This document shows positions 11,457-21,467 of a stretch of 64,000 bases of DNA, in pieces. A model generated the notes under the pieces. That model was not told the DNA's origin and searched no databases. It worked only from the letters and a program-made list of their open reading frames with translations. The DNA is taken from NCBI RefSeq assembly GCF_030271835.1, contig NZ_CP127389.1:806001-870000 (forward strand), written 5' to 3'. This DNA comes from Proteus appendicitidis (lineage in GTDB: Bacteria > Pseudomonadota > Gammaproteobacteria > Enterobacterales > Enterobacteriaceae). Position 1 is the stretch's first letter; each line of letters begins with the position of its first letter. Made by a program: the position numbers and the translations under genes.

Positions 11457-11490
11457 AGGGCGCATTATCTTTATGTATGCGCCTTTTTTA
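11457..11490 (+). terminator. Rho-independent terminator after mdlB
   Basis: The stem GGCGCAT (11459-11465) pairs with ATGCGCC (11477-11483) and is followed by seven T. Confidence 0.8.
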
Positions 11491-11533
11491 CTTCCCTATT
11501 ATCTCGCTTTTATCAAAATAGCCATCGTATTTT

Positions 11534-11550
11534 TGCACCAACTCGGTGAG
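11534..11550. promoter_or_regulatory. Candidate NtrC-binding site upstream of glnK
   Basis: TGCACC-N5-GGTGAG matches the NtrC enhancer consensus (TGCACC-N5-GGTGCA) in 10 of 12 half-site bases. It lies about 100 bp upstream of the predicted start of a sigma-54 promoter, the usual enhancer distance. The match is direct; binding is inferred. Confidence 0.65.
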
Positions 11551-11611
11551 CCTTTTCATTTTCACTATTTCAATAATTTTATTTTTGTTTAAATATCAAT
11601 GTGTTAAATAA

Positions 11612-11627
11612 TGGCATGCCTTTTGCT
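11612..11627 (+). promoter_or_regulatory. Sigma-54 (-24/-12) promoter of glnK-amtB
   Basis: TGGCATGCCTTTTGCT has the invariant GG (11613-11614) and GC (11625-11626) separated by exactly 10 nt, as sigma-54 holoenzyme requires. It precedes the glnK start by about 45 bp. Together with the upstream NtrC-like box, this supports nitrogen-limitation control. Confidence 0.85.
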
Positions 11628-11670
11628 TTTCTATATGGGCTTGGTTCTTTTAAATATCGACGAGGTTTAT

Positions 11671-12009
11671 ATGAAATATATCATCGCCATTATTAAGCCA
11701 TTTAAATTAGAAGAAGTACGAGAGTCGCTTTCTGAGTTAGGTATAAAGGGAATGACAATCAGTGAAGTAAAGGGATATGGGCGACAAAAAGGTCATGCGG
11801 AGTTGTATAGAGGCGCAGAATACGAAGTTAATTTTCTCCCCAAAGTAAAAATAGAGCTAGCTATTTGCGATGATCAACTGGAGCCAGTTATGCAAGTGAT
11901 TATGCAAGCGACTGATACAGGGAAGGTAGGAGATGGAAAAATTTTTGTTTTTGAATTATTGCAGGCTGTCCGTATTCGTACCGGTGAGTCTGGTGATGAA
12001 GCACTTTAA
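11671..12009 (+). CDS. glnK: Nitrogen regulatory PII protein GlnK
   Basis: GlnK is a trimeric PII signal protein that blocks AmtB when ammonium is plentiful and is uridylylated by GlnD on T-loop Tyr51. The 112-residue product has the full PII fold: KPFKLEEVRESL at the start, the T-loop HAELYRGAEYEVNF containing Tyr51, and the C-terminal VGDGKIFV. The frame extends upstream, but ATG 11671 with GAGG before it gives the standard N-terminus. Linkage to amtB and the sigma-54 promoter identify it as GlnK and not GlnB. Confidence 0.95.
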   Translation: MKYIIAIIKPFKLEEVRESLSELGIKGMTISEVKGYGRQKGHAELYRGAEYEVNFLPKVKIELAICDDQLEPVMQVIMQATDTGKVGDGKIFVFELLQAVRIRTGESGDEAL

Positions 12010-12021
12010 AGGAGATATTCG

Positions 12022-13314
12022 ATGAAACGCTTACTTTCTTTGCTATTAATGTTAGTGCTCACACACTTTTCTTCATCCGTATTTGCGACTGAAACAGTGG
12101 CAGTTGATAAAGCTGACAACGGTTTTATGTTGGTATGTACTGCTTTGGTCTTTTTTATGACGATACCCGGTATCGCTTTGTTTTATGGCGGATTATTGAG
12201 AGGAAAAAACGTACTTTCTTTGATCACGCAAGTGATGATGATTTTCAGTGTGGTTGTTATTCTTTGGGTTACATTTGGCTATAGTTTGGCATTTACCGCG
12301 GGTAATAAAATGTGGGGTGGGTGGTCACTTACTTTTTTGAATAACGTATCACTAGATTCACTCTCTGGTTCAATTAATCAATATGTACATATTGCTTTTC
12401 AAGGCTCTTTTGCAGTGATAACCGTTGCATTAATTGTTGGTGCATTAGGTGAGCGAGTTCGTTTTTCTGCATTGCTTATTTTCACCGTTATTTGGTTCAC
12501 ATTTTCTTATATCCCGATTGCGCATATGGTATGGGGAGAAGGTGGTTGGTTAATCGATGATGGTGCATTAGATTTTGCTGGGGGAACCGTCGTACATATT
12601 AATGCAGCTATTGCAGCTCTTGTTGGTGCTTACTTACTTGGTAAGCGACGTGATAGTCAACATACCGCGCTTAAACCTCATAATTTGCCGATGGTCTTTA
12701 CAGGTACAGCGGTGCTCTATATTGGTTGGTTTGGCTTTAATGCAGGCTCTGCTGGCAGTGCAAATGCGATCGCAGCTTTAGCATTTCTAAATACAGTAAT
12801 CGCAACTGCAGGAGCGGTGCTTTCTTGGACTGCATCAGAATGGCTCACCAGAGGAAAACCTTCCATGCTAGGCAGTTGTTCAGGTTGTATTGCAGGATTA
12901 GTGGCAATTACACCTGCTGCTGGCACAGTCGGAGTGATGGGTGCTTTATTTATCGGTGTAGTAGGAGGGATCATCGGGCTTTGGGGCGTTGTTGTTTTAA
13001 AACGTTGGTTAAAAGCGGATGATGTTTGTGATGTTTTCGGCATTCACGGTACTTGTGGTATCGCAGGTTGCTTATTAACAGGGGTATTTACGGCTTCATT
13101 TTTAGGAGGCGTGGGATACAGCGATGGTATGACACTTAGTAAACAAGTTTTAATTCAATTAATAAGTGTTGTGATCACAGTGATTTGGTCTGGTGTTGTC
13201 GCTTATATAAGCTTTAAAATCGCAGATAAACTGGTTGGTTTACGTGTTTCAGAAGAGGAAGAGCATGATGGATTAGATTTAACCACGCATGGTGAAAGAG
13301 CTTATCAACAATAA
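12022..13314 (+). CDS. amtB: Ammonium transporter AmtB
   Basis: AmtB is a trimeric inner-membrane ammonium channel regulated by GlnK. The 430-residue product has a signal peptide (first 22 residues, ending VFAT) and eleven TM helices. The twin pore histidines lie in VVHINAAIAAL and FGIHGTCGIAG. AAAGGAG (12008-12014) serves its start, and it lies 12 bp after glnK in one operon. Confidence 0.95.
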   Translation: MKRLLSLLLMLVLTHFSSSVFATETVAVDKADNGFMLVCTALVFFMTIPGIALFYGGLLRGKNVLSLITQVMMIFSVVVILWVTFGYSLAFTAGNKMWGGWSLTFLNNVSLDSLSGSINQYVHIAFQGSFAVITVALIVGALGERVRFSALLIFTVIWFTFSYIPIAHMVWGEGGWLIDDGALDFAGGTVVHINAAIAALVGAYLLGKRRDSQHTALKPHNLPMVFTGTAVLYIGWFGFNAGSAGSANAIAALAFLNTVIATAGAVLSWTASEWLTRGKPSMLGSCSGCIAGLVAITPAAGTVGVMGALFIGVVGGIIGLWGVVVLKRWLKADDVCDVFGIHGTCGIAGCLLTGVFTASFLGGVGYSDGMTLSKQVLIQLISVVITVIWSGVVAYISFKIADKLVGLRVSEEEEHDGLDLTTHGERAYQQ

Positions 13315-13320
13315 TTGTCT

Positions 13321-13345
13321 ATTCCCCCTCGTTTGAGGGGGGAAT
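13321..13345. terminator. Hairpin between convergent amtB and tesB
   Basis: ATTCCCCCTC (13321-13330) pairs with GAGGGGGAAT-like sequence ending at 13345, with one bulged G, around a GTTT loop. The T-run is poor, so it may be a bidirectional or partly Rho-dependent terminator. Confidence 0.5.
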
Positions 13346-13356
13346 ATGCCAAAATA

Positions 13357-14232
13357 TTATTTTGAATGTTTAGTCCGTTTTTGGCGAATAACCCCTTCTT
13401 GAACAGAAGATGCGACTAGTTGACCATTTGTATTAAAGAATTTACCTCTAACAAATCCTCTACCGCCTGACGCTGAAGGGCTTTCAATCACATAAAGTAA
13501 CCAATCATCCACACGGAATGGACGATGAAACCACATAGAATGGTCAATCGTAGCGACCTGCAGACTTGTATCCATAAAGCCTAAGCCATAAGGTTGGAGA
13601 GCGGTTGGTAAAAAATCAAAATCAGAAACATAACCAAGCAAGTATTGATGCAAGAAAGGATCTGATGGCATTTCACCACGACTACGATACCAAACATAGC
13701 GTTCAGCGGGCGCTTTAGAGTAGCCAAAAGGGCTAAAATATTGCACTGGACGTGCTTCAAAAGGTGTTTCTCGTAGTGCTAAAGATCTAATCGGTTCGGG
13801 TAATTTAGGTGCTAATTTCTTTAAAATTTCATGCTGTGGGATAAGTTCATTTGGAAAAGGAACATCAGGCATTATATCTTGATGTTCAAAGCCCTCTTCA
13901 AATTCTTGAAAAGAAACGGTCATATAAAAAATAGGTTTACCATGCTGAATAGCACTGACTCTACGAGTACTAAATGAACCGCCATCACGGATAAATTCCA
14001 CATCATAAACGATAGGCTTGCGGCTATCGCCAGGACGTAAAAAGTAGCTATGAAATGAGTTGATGTAGCGGTTATCAGCAATTGTCTGTTTTGCAGCGTA
14101 TAGTGCTTGTCCGACAACTTGCCCACCAAAAACTTGAGGTAATCCTATATCTTCGCTTTGACCTCTAAATAGACCTTCTTCTATTTTTTCAAGTGCCATC
14201 AAATTGATGAGATCTTTCAATGCTTGACTCAT
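13357..14232 (-). CDS. tesB: Acyl-CoA thioesterase II
   Basis: TesB hydrolyses medium- and long-chain acyl-CoA thioesters in the cytoplasm. The 291-residue protein (E. coli 286) is a double hot-dog. The N-terminal half holds [20 protein letters not shown]; the C-terminal half holds the catalytic-network segments around [20 protein letters not shown] and SSVQEGVIR. It starts at 14232. The 315 bp upstream contain its promoter and that of ffs, which is divergent. Confidence 0.94.
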   Translation of the reverse strand: MSQALKDLINLMALEKIEEGLFRGQSEDIGLPQVFGGQVVGQALYAAKQTIADNRYINSFHSYFLRPGDSRKPIVYDVEFIRDGGSFSTRRVSAIQHGKPIFYMTVSFQEFEEGFEHQDIMPDVPFPNELIPQHEILKKLAPKLPEPIRSLALRETPFEARPVQYFSPFGYSKAPAERYVWYRSRGEMPSDPFLHQYLLGYVSDFDFLPTALQPYGLGFMDTSLQVATIDHSMWFHRPFRVDDWLLYVIESPSASGGRGFVRGKFFNTNGQLVASSVQEGVIRQKRTKHSK

Positions 14233-14489
14233 AGTGTACCTGTATCATTAGATCTGGTTATTTTTTATAACGCTGATTATATACAATCCTCAGAAGATAA
14301 AAAAATAATCTCCCTTTTTATCTTAGATAGCAATCTAATGATAAATAAACAGCGTTGATGAGATTATGATTTATCCACTTATTGAATACTTTCTGGTGAA
14401 TTTATGAGGGACAAAAAGAGCGTTAAAGGCAATTGAATAATCAGCGAGAGAAAAATTGGGTAATTAATCATCACTTAGGCTCGCTTTCC

Positions 14490-14518
14490 TTGCTATTTGG
14501 GTCAGTTTAAAACATAAT
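14490..14518 (+). promoter_or_regulatory. Probable promoter of ffs (4.5S RNA)
   Basis: A -35 element TTGCTA (14490-14495) and a -10 element CATAAT (14513-14518) are 17 bp apart. They predict a start near 14525, about 24 nt before the mature RNA end, which agrees with the 5' leader that RNase P removes from E. coli 4.5S RNA. Confidence 0.6.
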
Positions 14519-14548
14519 GCGTGACGTCTTAGCAATAAGACAATCTAT

Positions 14549-14660
14549 GGGGTCTTGTTGGTTCTCCCGCAACGCTAACTTGTTAACTCGGTCAGGTCCG
14601 GAAGGAAGCAGCCATGACAGGTGTCGCGTGTGCCGGGATGTCGCTGGCAAGGCCCCACCC
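14549..14660 (+). ncRNA. ffs: 4.5S RNA, signal recognition particle RNA
   Basis: The sequence folds as the small bacterial SRP RNA, with ends GGGGTC and GGCCCC pairing. The diagnostic apical loop GTCAGGTCCGGAAGGAAGCA contains the GGAA tetraloop and the asymmetric loop that bind Ffh. It is nearly identical to E. coli ffs over its length. It assembles with Ffh for co-translational membrane targeting. Ends are assigned by comparison with E. coli and could shift by 1-2 nt. Confidence 0.96.
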
Positions 14661-15059
14661 AATTTTTAGCCTTTCGTAATATCTAATCTCTCATAATGAT
14701 TATCTTCTAGGATTTTTGTTTCCCCTTATGTTTTACTCTACACGCGTGTTTTTTTGAGCGCTGTTTTCTTTGAGTTTAAGAATCAATCGTATCGAATAGA
14801 AAATCGTATTGAATAAAAAATAGTATGCTTAATGTATCAATTTATTATTGGAATATTTACGGTCATATTTATAAATGAAAGAATATTTGAGCAAAGCAGT
14901 GCAGTCATGCCGTAATAAGTCAACGGCATGATGGTGTGTAATCATTCTACTGATAAGAAAACGCGAATAAAACGATATCTAAATTAAGAACTAATAACCC
15001 TAATACTATAAAAAATAAAAATAGCAAAAATAAAACTAAGGTAATTAAATAGAACTAGA
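14661..15059. other. Intergenic region ffs-hha
   Basis: No gene is visible. It contains an imperfect direct repeat around 14787-14825 (AATCGTATCGAATAGAA, then AATCGTATTGAATAAAA). It also has an 8-bp hairpin TCATGCCG/CGGCATGA (14905-14912 with 14924-14931) downstream of hha, without a T tail on the hha-coding strand. E. coli carries ybaZ, ybaA, ylaB, ylaC and maa in the matching interval; none is seen here. Confidence 0.5.
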
Positions 15060-15263
15060 TTATCTTACAAATTTCCAAACAGACGCTGGAATTTTATCAT
15101 ATAGCTTATTCATTGTGAGTTCTGCTAAACGGTGGTCGGCTGCTGAATAAAACAGCTCCAGTTCATCATCAGAAAGCTCATATTTGTTTTTTTCAATCAC
15201 ACGTTCTAATGTTTCGATTGAAGTACATTTTCTTAAACGCATTAGATAGTCTGTCTTAGTCAT
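15060..15263 (-). CDS. hha: Hemolysin expression-modulating protein Hha
   Basis: Hha/YmoA proteins bind H-NS and StpA and adjust silencing of horizontally acquired and virulence genes; in E. coli Hha is also the toxin partner of TomB. The 67-residue product matches E. coli Hha almost throughout ([12 protein letters not shown], then [20 protein letters not shown], ending PASVWKFVR). The N-terminus is a few residues shorter than in E. coli. It lies 45 bp after tomB on the same strand, as expected for the tomB-hha operon. Confidence 0.95.
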   Translation of the reverse strand: MTKTDYLMRLRKCTSIETLERVIEKNKYELSDDELELFYSAADHRLAELTMNKLYDKIPASVWKFVR

Positions 15264-15308
15264 GTTGTCTTTTCTCTATTATTAAAATAAAACTAAAGAT
15301 AATTAAAA

Positions 15309-15671
15309 TTATTTAATATAATTTGTTGGGTTTTTGGCAATGAGAGTTAAAAGTGACTGGTTTAACTCTTTCCAATTATTGATATCTGAGTAAGAAATTG
15401 ATGTATTACCAAATAAACGATAAGTCTCTTCAAGGTACTCTTCTATAAGCGTATTAATTACATGTTTATCTGGGTGCTTAATCTTAAATTTCCAACTAAA
15501 GTCCATAATGTGTTCAATTAGAACATTAAGGTCAACGCTTTTTGTGCTACTCAGATCGTTGTGCCAAACTGTGCTTCCTTTATCTAAGGAGCCTAAAGCT
15601 TGCTGTAATAGCTCTTCGCACAAAAACGACAATTCGGCTAAATCTACTTTTTCTGGTGAATATTCGTCCAT
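15309..15671 (-). CDS. tomB: Hha toxicity modulator TomB (YbaJ)
   Basis: TomB is the antitoxin partner of Hha; in E. coli it neutralises Hha through oxygen-dependent oxidation of a conserved cysteine. The 120-residue product starts MDEYSPEKVDLAELSFLCEELL like E. coli TomB and keeps the acidic, helix-rich pattern and length. Similarity in the second half is weaker. A cysteine in FLCEELL (residue 18) aligns with the E. coli N-terminal cysteine, but the cysteines near the E. coli C-terminus are absent here. Confidence 0.88.
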   Translation of the reverse strand: MDEYSPEKVDLAELSFLCEELLQQALGSLDKGSTVWHNDLSSTKSVDLNVLIEHIMDFSWKFKIKHPDKHVINTLIEEYLEETYRLFGNTSISYSDINNWKELNQSLLTLIAKNPTNYIK

Positions 15672-16258
15672 AACATATCGTAATTGAATTAATAGAAAAT
15701 ATTCATTAATAATGATAAATACTTAAAGTTGAGCTTATTAACGAGATACATCACATAATTCATTAATGGATTAATAAAAAACATAAACTGGAAAATGAGC
15801 GTTTATATTTACTCGCATGCTAAAAGAGTTTAATAATTATATTTATTATTTCTAACAAAGTAATAGCATATCGAAAGACAATACTAAACATTCAATTGCA
15901 CATGAATGAGTTTAAAATTTATACATTAAGTATTTCTTTGCTTAATATAGCACTATTATTGCATAAGTCACTATCTGAACAACAGAATTTTGTCTATTTT
16001 CGTAAAAATTAATAAATCCCGATTAAAGTGATTTTATCTTAACATAATGATTTTATTTGTTTTTATTATATTTCAAATGTTTAAGCGTGTAAATGAGGCA
16101 TAATTATCGTTGTTATTTATAAATAACAGAACAGCTTAATTTTGACAAAAAGTCACATATAAGAAAAAAAATAAAATGAATTTATTGATTAAAGAGATAT
16201 TTCCTAAAAATAATATAATGAGATAAGTTTTCATTTAAAACAGTGCATCAATAGATAA
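15672..16258. other. AT-rich intergenic region acrB-tomB
   Basis: This 587-bp region contains the promoter region of tomB-hha and the acrB downstream flank. It is strongly AT-rich with many A/T tracts, which would suit H-NS/Hha binding (inference). I see no open frame with a convincing start or any RNA structure. Confidence 0.4.
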
Positions 16259-16286
16259 AGAAAAAGGTCGCTTTCGCGACCTTTTT
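16259..16286. terminator. Rho-independent terminator after acrAB
   Basis: The perfect 11-bp stem AAAAAGGTCGC (16261-16271) pairs with GCGACCTTTTT (16276-16286) around a TTTC loop. On the minus strand it ends acrB transcription and reads into a T-rich tail; it is symmetric enough to work in both directions. Confidence 0.88.
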
Positions 16287-16312
16287 GGCATTATCACTCA
16301 AATTCATTCAAA

Positions 16313-19300
16313 CTAGTGAGAATGATTTGGATGCTCTAAATCTTCATTTTTCTTCGCAAATCGTCTACGGATCACAACGAAGAAAATAGGAACAAAGTAG
16401 ATAGCAAGGGAGGTTGCGGCAATCATACCACCGAATACACCTGTACCTACTGAGTTCTGAGCGCCAGAACCCGCACCATTACTTAATACTAGAGGAATAA
16501 CCCCTAACATAAAGGCTAGTGAAGTCATTAGAATTGGACGTAGACGCATTCTAACAGAGTCTAACGTTGCTTCTATGAGTCCTTTACCTTCTTTCTCCAT
16601 CAAGTCTTTGGCGAATTCAACAATCAAGATTGCGTTTTTCGCCGATAACCCAATGGTTGTTAGTAGCCCAACCTTAAAGTAAACGTCGTTTTCAAGCCCT
16701 CTTATTGATGTTAATGCAAGCGCACCAATAACACCCAGTGGAACGACTAACATAACGGAGAATGGTACTGACCAGCTTTCATAAAGAGCAGCAAGACAAA
16801 GGAATACCACTATCAAGGAAATGGTATACAGCGCAGGCGCTTGGTTACCCGATAAACGTTCTTGATATGACATTCCTGTCCATTCATAACCGATACCGCT
16901 TGGTAGTTTACTCGCGAGATCTTCCATCATAAGCATTGCATCACCACTACTTTGACCCGGTGTTGCACTACCTTGAATTTGAACTGCTGGTAAACCGTTA
17001 TAGCGTTCTAAACGAGGAGAGCCGTATAACCAAGGATCTTTACTTGTATCAATGAACGATGAGAATGGAACCATCTGACCGACATTGTTACGAACATAAA
17101 GATTACCAATATCTTGTGGCAACATACGGAATTGTGATTCAGCTTGAACGTAAACTTTCTTAACACGACCACGGTCGATAAAGTCGTTTACATAGCTACC
17201 ACCAAACATCGTACCCAATGTTGAATAGATATCACTAATTGCAACACCTTGAGCTTGTGCTTTTTCTAGGTCGATAAACAGACGATACTGTGACGTATCT
17301 TCCTGACCATTAGGACGCACACCCATTAACATTTGAGGTTGTTGCGCTGCCATTCCGAGTAATTGATTTCGAGCTTCCATGAGTTTATCGTGACCGAGGT
17401 TAGCTTTATCCACTAACTCGAATTCGAAACCACCCGCAGAGCCTAACTCAACAATTGCTGGAATGTTAAATGAGTAAACAAAGGCTTCCTTAATTTGGGA
17501 TAATGCCACGTTGGCACGTCCTACAATAGCAGGCACTTTGTCTTCTTCTGCTTTACGTTCATCCCAATCATTCAATACAACGAAAACCAGACCCATATTT
17601 TGTCCTTGACCACCGAAGCCGAAGCCACTTACGGTAAAGACAGATTTAACGAGTTCTTTCTCATCGGTATTGAAGTAGTCGTTTACTCTTTCTAATACGT
17701 CTTGTGTTTGTTCTTGTGTAGAGCCAGCAGGCAACTGAACCATTGTCAGTAATACCCCTTGGTCTTCTTCAGGTAAGAACGATGCGGGTAAGCGAATAAA
17801 CATTAACGCCATACCTGCGACTAATAAAACGTAAATCAGTAAGTAACGACCAGTACCACGAAGAGTACGGGATACGCTGTCAGTATAGTGGTGGCTGCTT
17901 TTTTCAAAGGTACGGTTAAACCAACCAAAGAAACCTGTTTGCACACCATGGCTGCCTTTCGGTATAGGTTTTAACATCGTTGCACAAAGTGCGGGTGTTA
18001 AAATCAATGCAACGAAAACAGACAGAACCATTGCTGATACGATGGTGATAGAGAACTGGCGATAAATTGCACCTGTTGAACCACCAAAGAATGCCATTGG
18101 AATAAATACCGCAGAAAGCACTAAGGCGATACCGACCAGCGCACTTTGGATTTGTCCCATGGATTTACGTGTTGCTTCTTTAGGCGATAAACCTTCTTCT
18201 TGCATTACACGTTCGACGTTTTCTACCACAACGATGGCATCATCCACCAGAAGCCCGATAGCAAGTACCATCGCGAACATCGTCAAGGTATTTATCGAAT
18301 AACCAAACGCCGAGAGTATGGCGAAGGTTCCTAACAATACAACAGGCACTGCAATTGTTGGAATTAACGTAGCACGGAAGTTCTGTAAGAACAGATACAT
18401 AACTACGAATACCAGCATGATTGCTTCAACCAGCGTTTTTACCACTTCGAAAATAGAGATCTTAACGAATGGCGTTGTATCGTAAGGATAAACAACCTCT
18501 AATCCCGCAGGGAAGAACGGCTCCATTTCAGCCAATGCAGCACGTACAGCGGTTGCTGTATCTAATGCGTTAGCACCTGTTGCTAATTTAATACCGATAC
18601 CAGAAGCGGGTAAGCCATTAAAGCGAGCAATAGTACTGTAGCTTTCAGCCCCCATTTCAACTACACCGAGATCTTTTAACTTAACCTGTGAACCGTCAGT
18701 ATTGACCTTCATCAGGATATCGCCAAATTGTTCTGCGGTATTGAGTCGAGTTTGAGCAATGATTGATACGTTTAAACGCTGGCCAGGAATAGGCGGTGTT
18801 CCCCCTAATTGACCTGCTGCCACTTGGTTATTTTGTGCTTTAATCGCACCAATAACATCAAGTGTTGTCATGTTGTATTTCACCAGTTTATCGGGATCTA
18901 ACCAAATACGCATCGCATATTGAGTACCAAATAACTGGGTTTCACCCACACCGGTAACACGGCTTAATGGGTCTTTAATCGTTGCACCTACATAGTCTGC
19001 GATATCATCTTGCGACATTGAACCGTCATTTGAGATGAAACCCGCAACCATCAAGAATGAACTTGAGGATTTATCAACACTAATCCCTTGTTGTTGCACT
19101 TCCTGAGGTAATAACGGCATGGCAAGTTGCAGTTTGTTCTGCACCTGTACTTGCGCGATATCAGGGTCAGTACCTGCTTCAAAGGTCAGAGTGATATTCA
19201 TCATACCCGCTGAGTCACTGGTCGCAGACATATACACCATGTTATCGATACCATTCATATTCTGTTCGATAACTTGGGTAACAGTGTTCTGCACAGTGGT

Positions 19301-19462
19301 GGCGTCAGCACCAGGATAAACCGCAGAGATAGAAATCGCTGGCGGTGCAATCGTTGGATACTGGGCGACAGGCAGTTTGATGAGTGCCAGAAGACCTGCG
19401 AGCATGGTAATTATCGCAATTACCCACGCAAATATCGGTCTATCTATAAAAAACTTAGGCAT
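16313..19462 (-). CDS. acrB: RND multidrug efflux pump AcrB
   Basis: AcrB is the homotrimeric inner-membrane proton/drug antiporter of the AcrAB-TolC tripartite pump. The 1049-residue product (exactly the E. coli length) has 12 TM helices and two large periplasmic loops. It starts [16 protein letters not shown]. The proton-relay Asp pair is in [13 protein letters not shown] in TM4, and TM10 has the matching Lys in [16 protein letters not shown]. It lies 14 bp after acrA in one operon. Confidence 0.97.
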   Translation of the reverse strand: MPKFFIDRPIFAWVIAIITMLAGLLALIKLPVAQYPTIAPPAISISAVYPGADATTVQNTVTQVIEQNMNGIDNMVYMSATSDSAGMMNITLTFEAGTDPDIAQVQVQNKLQLAMPLLPQEVQQQGISVDKSSSSFLMVAGFISNDGSMSQDDIADYVGATIKDPLSRVTGVGETQLFGTQYAMRIWLDPDKLVKYNMTTLDVIGAIKAQNNQVAAGQLGGTPPIPGQRLNVSIIAQTRLNTAEQFGDILMKVNTDGSQVKLKDLGVVEMGAESYSTIARFNGLPASGIGIKLATGANALDTATAVRAALAEMEPFFPAGLEVVYPYDTTPFVKISIFEVVKTLVEAIMLVFVVMYLFLQNFRATLIPTIAVPVVLLGTFAILSAFGYSINTLTMFAMVLAIGLLVDDAIVVVENVERVMQEEGLSPKEATRKSMGQIQSALVGIALVLSAVFIPMAFFGGSTGAIYRQFSITIVSAMVLSVFVALILTPALCATMLKPIPKGSHGVQTGFFGWFNRTFEKSSHHYTDSVSRTLRGTGRYLLIYVLLVAGMALMFIRLPASFLPEEDQGVLLTMVQLPAGSTQEQTQDVLERVNDYFNTDEKELVKSVFTVSGFGFGGQGQNMGLVFVVLNDWDERKAEEDKVPAIVGRANVALSQIKEAFVYSFNIPAIVELGSAGGFEFELVDKANLGHDKLMEARNQLLGMAAQQPQMLMGVRPNGQEDTSQYRLFIDLEKAQAQGVAISDIYSTLGTMFGGSYVNDFIDRGRVKKVYVQAESQFRMLPQDIGNLYVRNNVGQMVPFSSFIDTSKDPWLYGSPRLERYNGLPAVQIQGSATPGQSSGDAMLMMEDLASKLPSGIGYEWTGMSYQERLSGNQAPALYTISLIVVFLCLAALYESWSVPFSVMLVVPLGVIGALALTSIRGLENDVYFKVGLLTTIGLSAKNAILIVEFAKDLMEKEGKGLIEATLDSVRMRLRPILMTSLAFMLGVIPLVLSNGAGSGAQNSVGTGVFGGMIAATSLAIYFVPIFFVVIRRRFAKKNEDLEHPNHSH

Positions 19463-19476
19463 GGATCACCGACTCC

Positions 19477-20670
19477 TTATTGAGGATTCTTAGCTGGCTC
19501 AGTTTGTTCAGGTGATGGCTTCGCATCTAAATTCTCTTCTTGAGCTGTTACTGTCATTTTTGGTTTTGCTTTTTGCAATCCAGAAACGATAACGCGCTCA
19601 CCAGCCTGAACACCACTATTAACGAGCCATTTATTACCAACAGCTTGTGACACTTCAATGGTACGAACTTCAACAACATTATCTTTATTAACAACCATTG
19701 TTGTTGCATCACCACGAGCTGTACGAATAACGGCTTGTTGTGGGATCAAAATTGCATTTTGACGAATACCATTTTCTAACTTGGTGCGAACAAACATACC
19801 GGGTAATAATTCCCCATTTGGGTTAGGTACGATTGCACGCATCGTAATAGAGCCTGTTGTTTCATCAACAGTCACATCAGAAAACTCTAAATGACCTTTC
19901 TGCGCGTAAGCTTGCCCATTAGTCAATGTTAAATGAACAACAGGTTTACCTTGCTCTTGACGAATAACGCCACTTTCAATTTCATTTTTAAGTTTCAGGT
20001 AGTCTTCACTCGATTGCGTCACGTTGACGTAAATCGGATCAATTTGCTGAACAGTGGTAAGTGCCACTTGCTGACCTGGAGCAACTAGCGCGCCTTCAGT
20101 CACAGTAGATTTACCTGAACGACCTGAAATAGGTGCTGTTACTTTTGTATATTCAAGATTAATTTTTGCAGTCGTTACAGCAGCTTCACCTGCTTTAACA
20201 GCGGCAACCGCTTGTGCGTACTGAGACGTTGCAGTATCAAAATCTTGCTTACTGACATAGTTTGTACCAAGTAGAGGTTTATAACGCTCCACGGTGAGAC
20301 GAGCTATTTCAGCATTCGCTTTAGCTTTCGCTAATTCAGCTTGCGCACTATTTAAAGTTGCTTCAAAAATAGCTGGGTCGATTTGGTATAAAGATGTACC
20401 CGCTTCTACATAGCTACCTTCTGTATAATTACGTTTTAAAATAATGCCGCCAACTTGAGGGCGAACTTCAGCAATACGGAAGGCTGATGTACGACCTGGT
20501 AAATCAGTGGTGATTGTCAGGGCTTCAGCTCCTAAAGTCACAACACCGACAGCTGGTGCAGGAGGTGGACCTCCAGCAGACTGTTTAGCTTTGTCGTCAC
20601 ATCCAGCAAGAACCAAGCTGCCTGATAGCACTAACAGAGCCAGAGGCAAAACCCCTCTGTTTTTTCGCAT
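19477..20670 (-). CDS. acrA: RND periplasmic adaptor lipoprotein AcrA
   Basis: AcrA is the periplasmic membrane-fusion protein joining AcrB to TolC. The 397-residue product has a lipoprotein signal with lipobox LAGC (Cys24), split lipoyl/barrel-sandwich halves (IILKRNYTEGSYVEAG and NLEYTKVTAPISGRSG), an alpha-hairpin, a beta-barrel and a membrane-proximal domain. The frame continues upstream to 20751, but the start at 20670 with AGAGG before it gives the family N-terminus. The longer reading would run over the operator. Confidence 0.96.
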   Translation of the reverse strand: MRKNRGVLPLALLVLSGSLVLAGCDDKAKQSAGGPPPAPAVGVVTLGAEALTITTDLPGRTSAFRIAEVRPQVGGIILKRNYTEGSYVEAGTSLYQIDPAIFEATLNSAQAELAKAKANAEIARLTVERYKPLLGTNYVSKQDFDTATSQYAQAVAAVKAGEAAVTTAKINLEYTKVTAPISGRSGKSTVTEGALVAPGQQVALTTVQQIDPIYVNVTQSSEDYLKLKNEIESGVIRQEQGKPVVHLTLTNGQAYAQKGHLEFSDVTVDETTGSITMRAIVPNPNGELLPGMFVRTKLENGIRQNAILIPQQAVIRTARGDATTMVVNKDNVVEVRTIEVSQAVGNKWLVNSGVQAGERVIVSGLQKAKPKMTVTAQEENLDAKPSPEQTEPAKNPQ

Positions 20671-20747
20671 AAGAAAACCTCTATTCAAACGTTGTTTCCC
20701 GGGATAAAAATAATTAAGTTGATGATTGATTGCGATGTATAGTACAA

Positions 20748-20765
20748 ACATACATGAATGTATGT
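20748..20765. promoter_or_regulatory. AcrR-type operator between acrA and acrR
   Basis: ACATACAT-GA-ATGTATGT is a perfect 8+8 palindrome in the divergent acrA/acrR spacer, 78 bp before acrA and 30 bp before acrR. The E. coli AcrR operator has the same half-sites, but recalled with 6 bp between these arms; here the spacer is 2 bp. Confidence 0.8.
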
Positions 20766-20794
20766 AAATTAACTTCAGTCAAAATCGAGGATTA

Positions 20795-21439
20795 ATGGCA
20801 CGAAAAACTAAACGACAGGCACAAGAAACAAAACAGCAGATTATTGATGCTGCACTTAGGCTGTTTACTGTGCAAGGCGTTTCTGCCACATCACTTTCAG
20901 ATATTGCAACAGCGGCAGGCGTGACCCGTGGCGCAATATATTGGCACTTTAAAAATAAAGTGGATTTATTTACTGAAGCGTGCGAACTCACCGACTTAAA
21001 AATAGAATCTTTAGAAATAGAGTATCAATCAAAATACCCAGATGATCCACTATTTGTATTAAGAGAATTACTTATTTACATATTGACATCAATTGTCGAA
21101 GATCCCAAACATAATGCACTTTTAGAAATATATTTCCATAAATGCGAATTTGTCGGTGAAATGACACCAATTGTTGAAATTCGCAGAGAATTGTGTGCAG
21201 CGGATCACTCTAGAATAGAACAGTCTTTATCTCGTTGTATTGAAAAAAAACAGCTTCCTGCCGATCTTAATTTAAGAAGGGCCGCTATTATGTTAAGAGC
21301 AATGATGACGGGTCTTGCCGAGAATTGGTTATTTTCACCAGAAAGTTTTTCTATCAAAGATGAAAGTCAATATTTGGTTGATAGCTTTATTGATATGATA
21401 AAGCATAGCGCAAATATGAGAATATCGGCGCCATCTTAA
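20795..21439 (+). CDS. acrR: TetR-family repressor AcrR
   Basis: AcrR represses acrAB and itself and is released by drugs and bile-like ligands. The 214-residue product (E. coli 215) has the TetR N-terminal HTH at about residues 11-57 (TKQQIIDAALRLF, then VTRGAIYWHFKNKVDLF) and a helical ligand-binding C-terminal domain. It is divergent from acrAB across a 124-bp spacer that contains the palindromic operator. Confidence 0.95.
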   Translation: MARKTKRQAQETKQQIIDAALRLFTVQGVSATSLSDIATAAGVTRGAIYWHFKNKVDLFTEACELTDLKIESLEIEYQSKYPDDPLFVLRELLIYILTSIVEDPKHNALLEIYFHKCEFVGEMTPIVEIRRELCAADHSRIEQSLSRCIEKKQLPADLNLRRAAIMLRAMMTGLAENWLFSPESFSIKDESQYLVDSFIDMIKHSANMRISAPS

Positions 21440-21467
21440 TTTATTATTAAACTTGAGGAAGATGTTT

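Noticed and set aside
15060..15671. Plasmid-type toxin-antitoxin module
   Set aside because: The pair is the chromosomal hha-tomB operon in its usual place near acrAB, so it is not a sign of acquired DNA.
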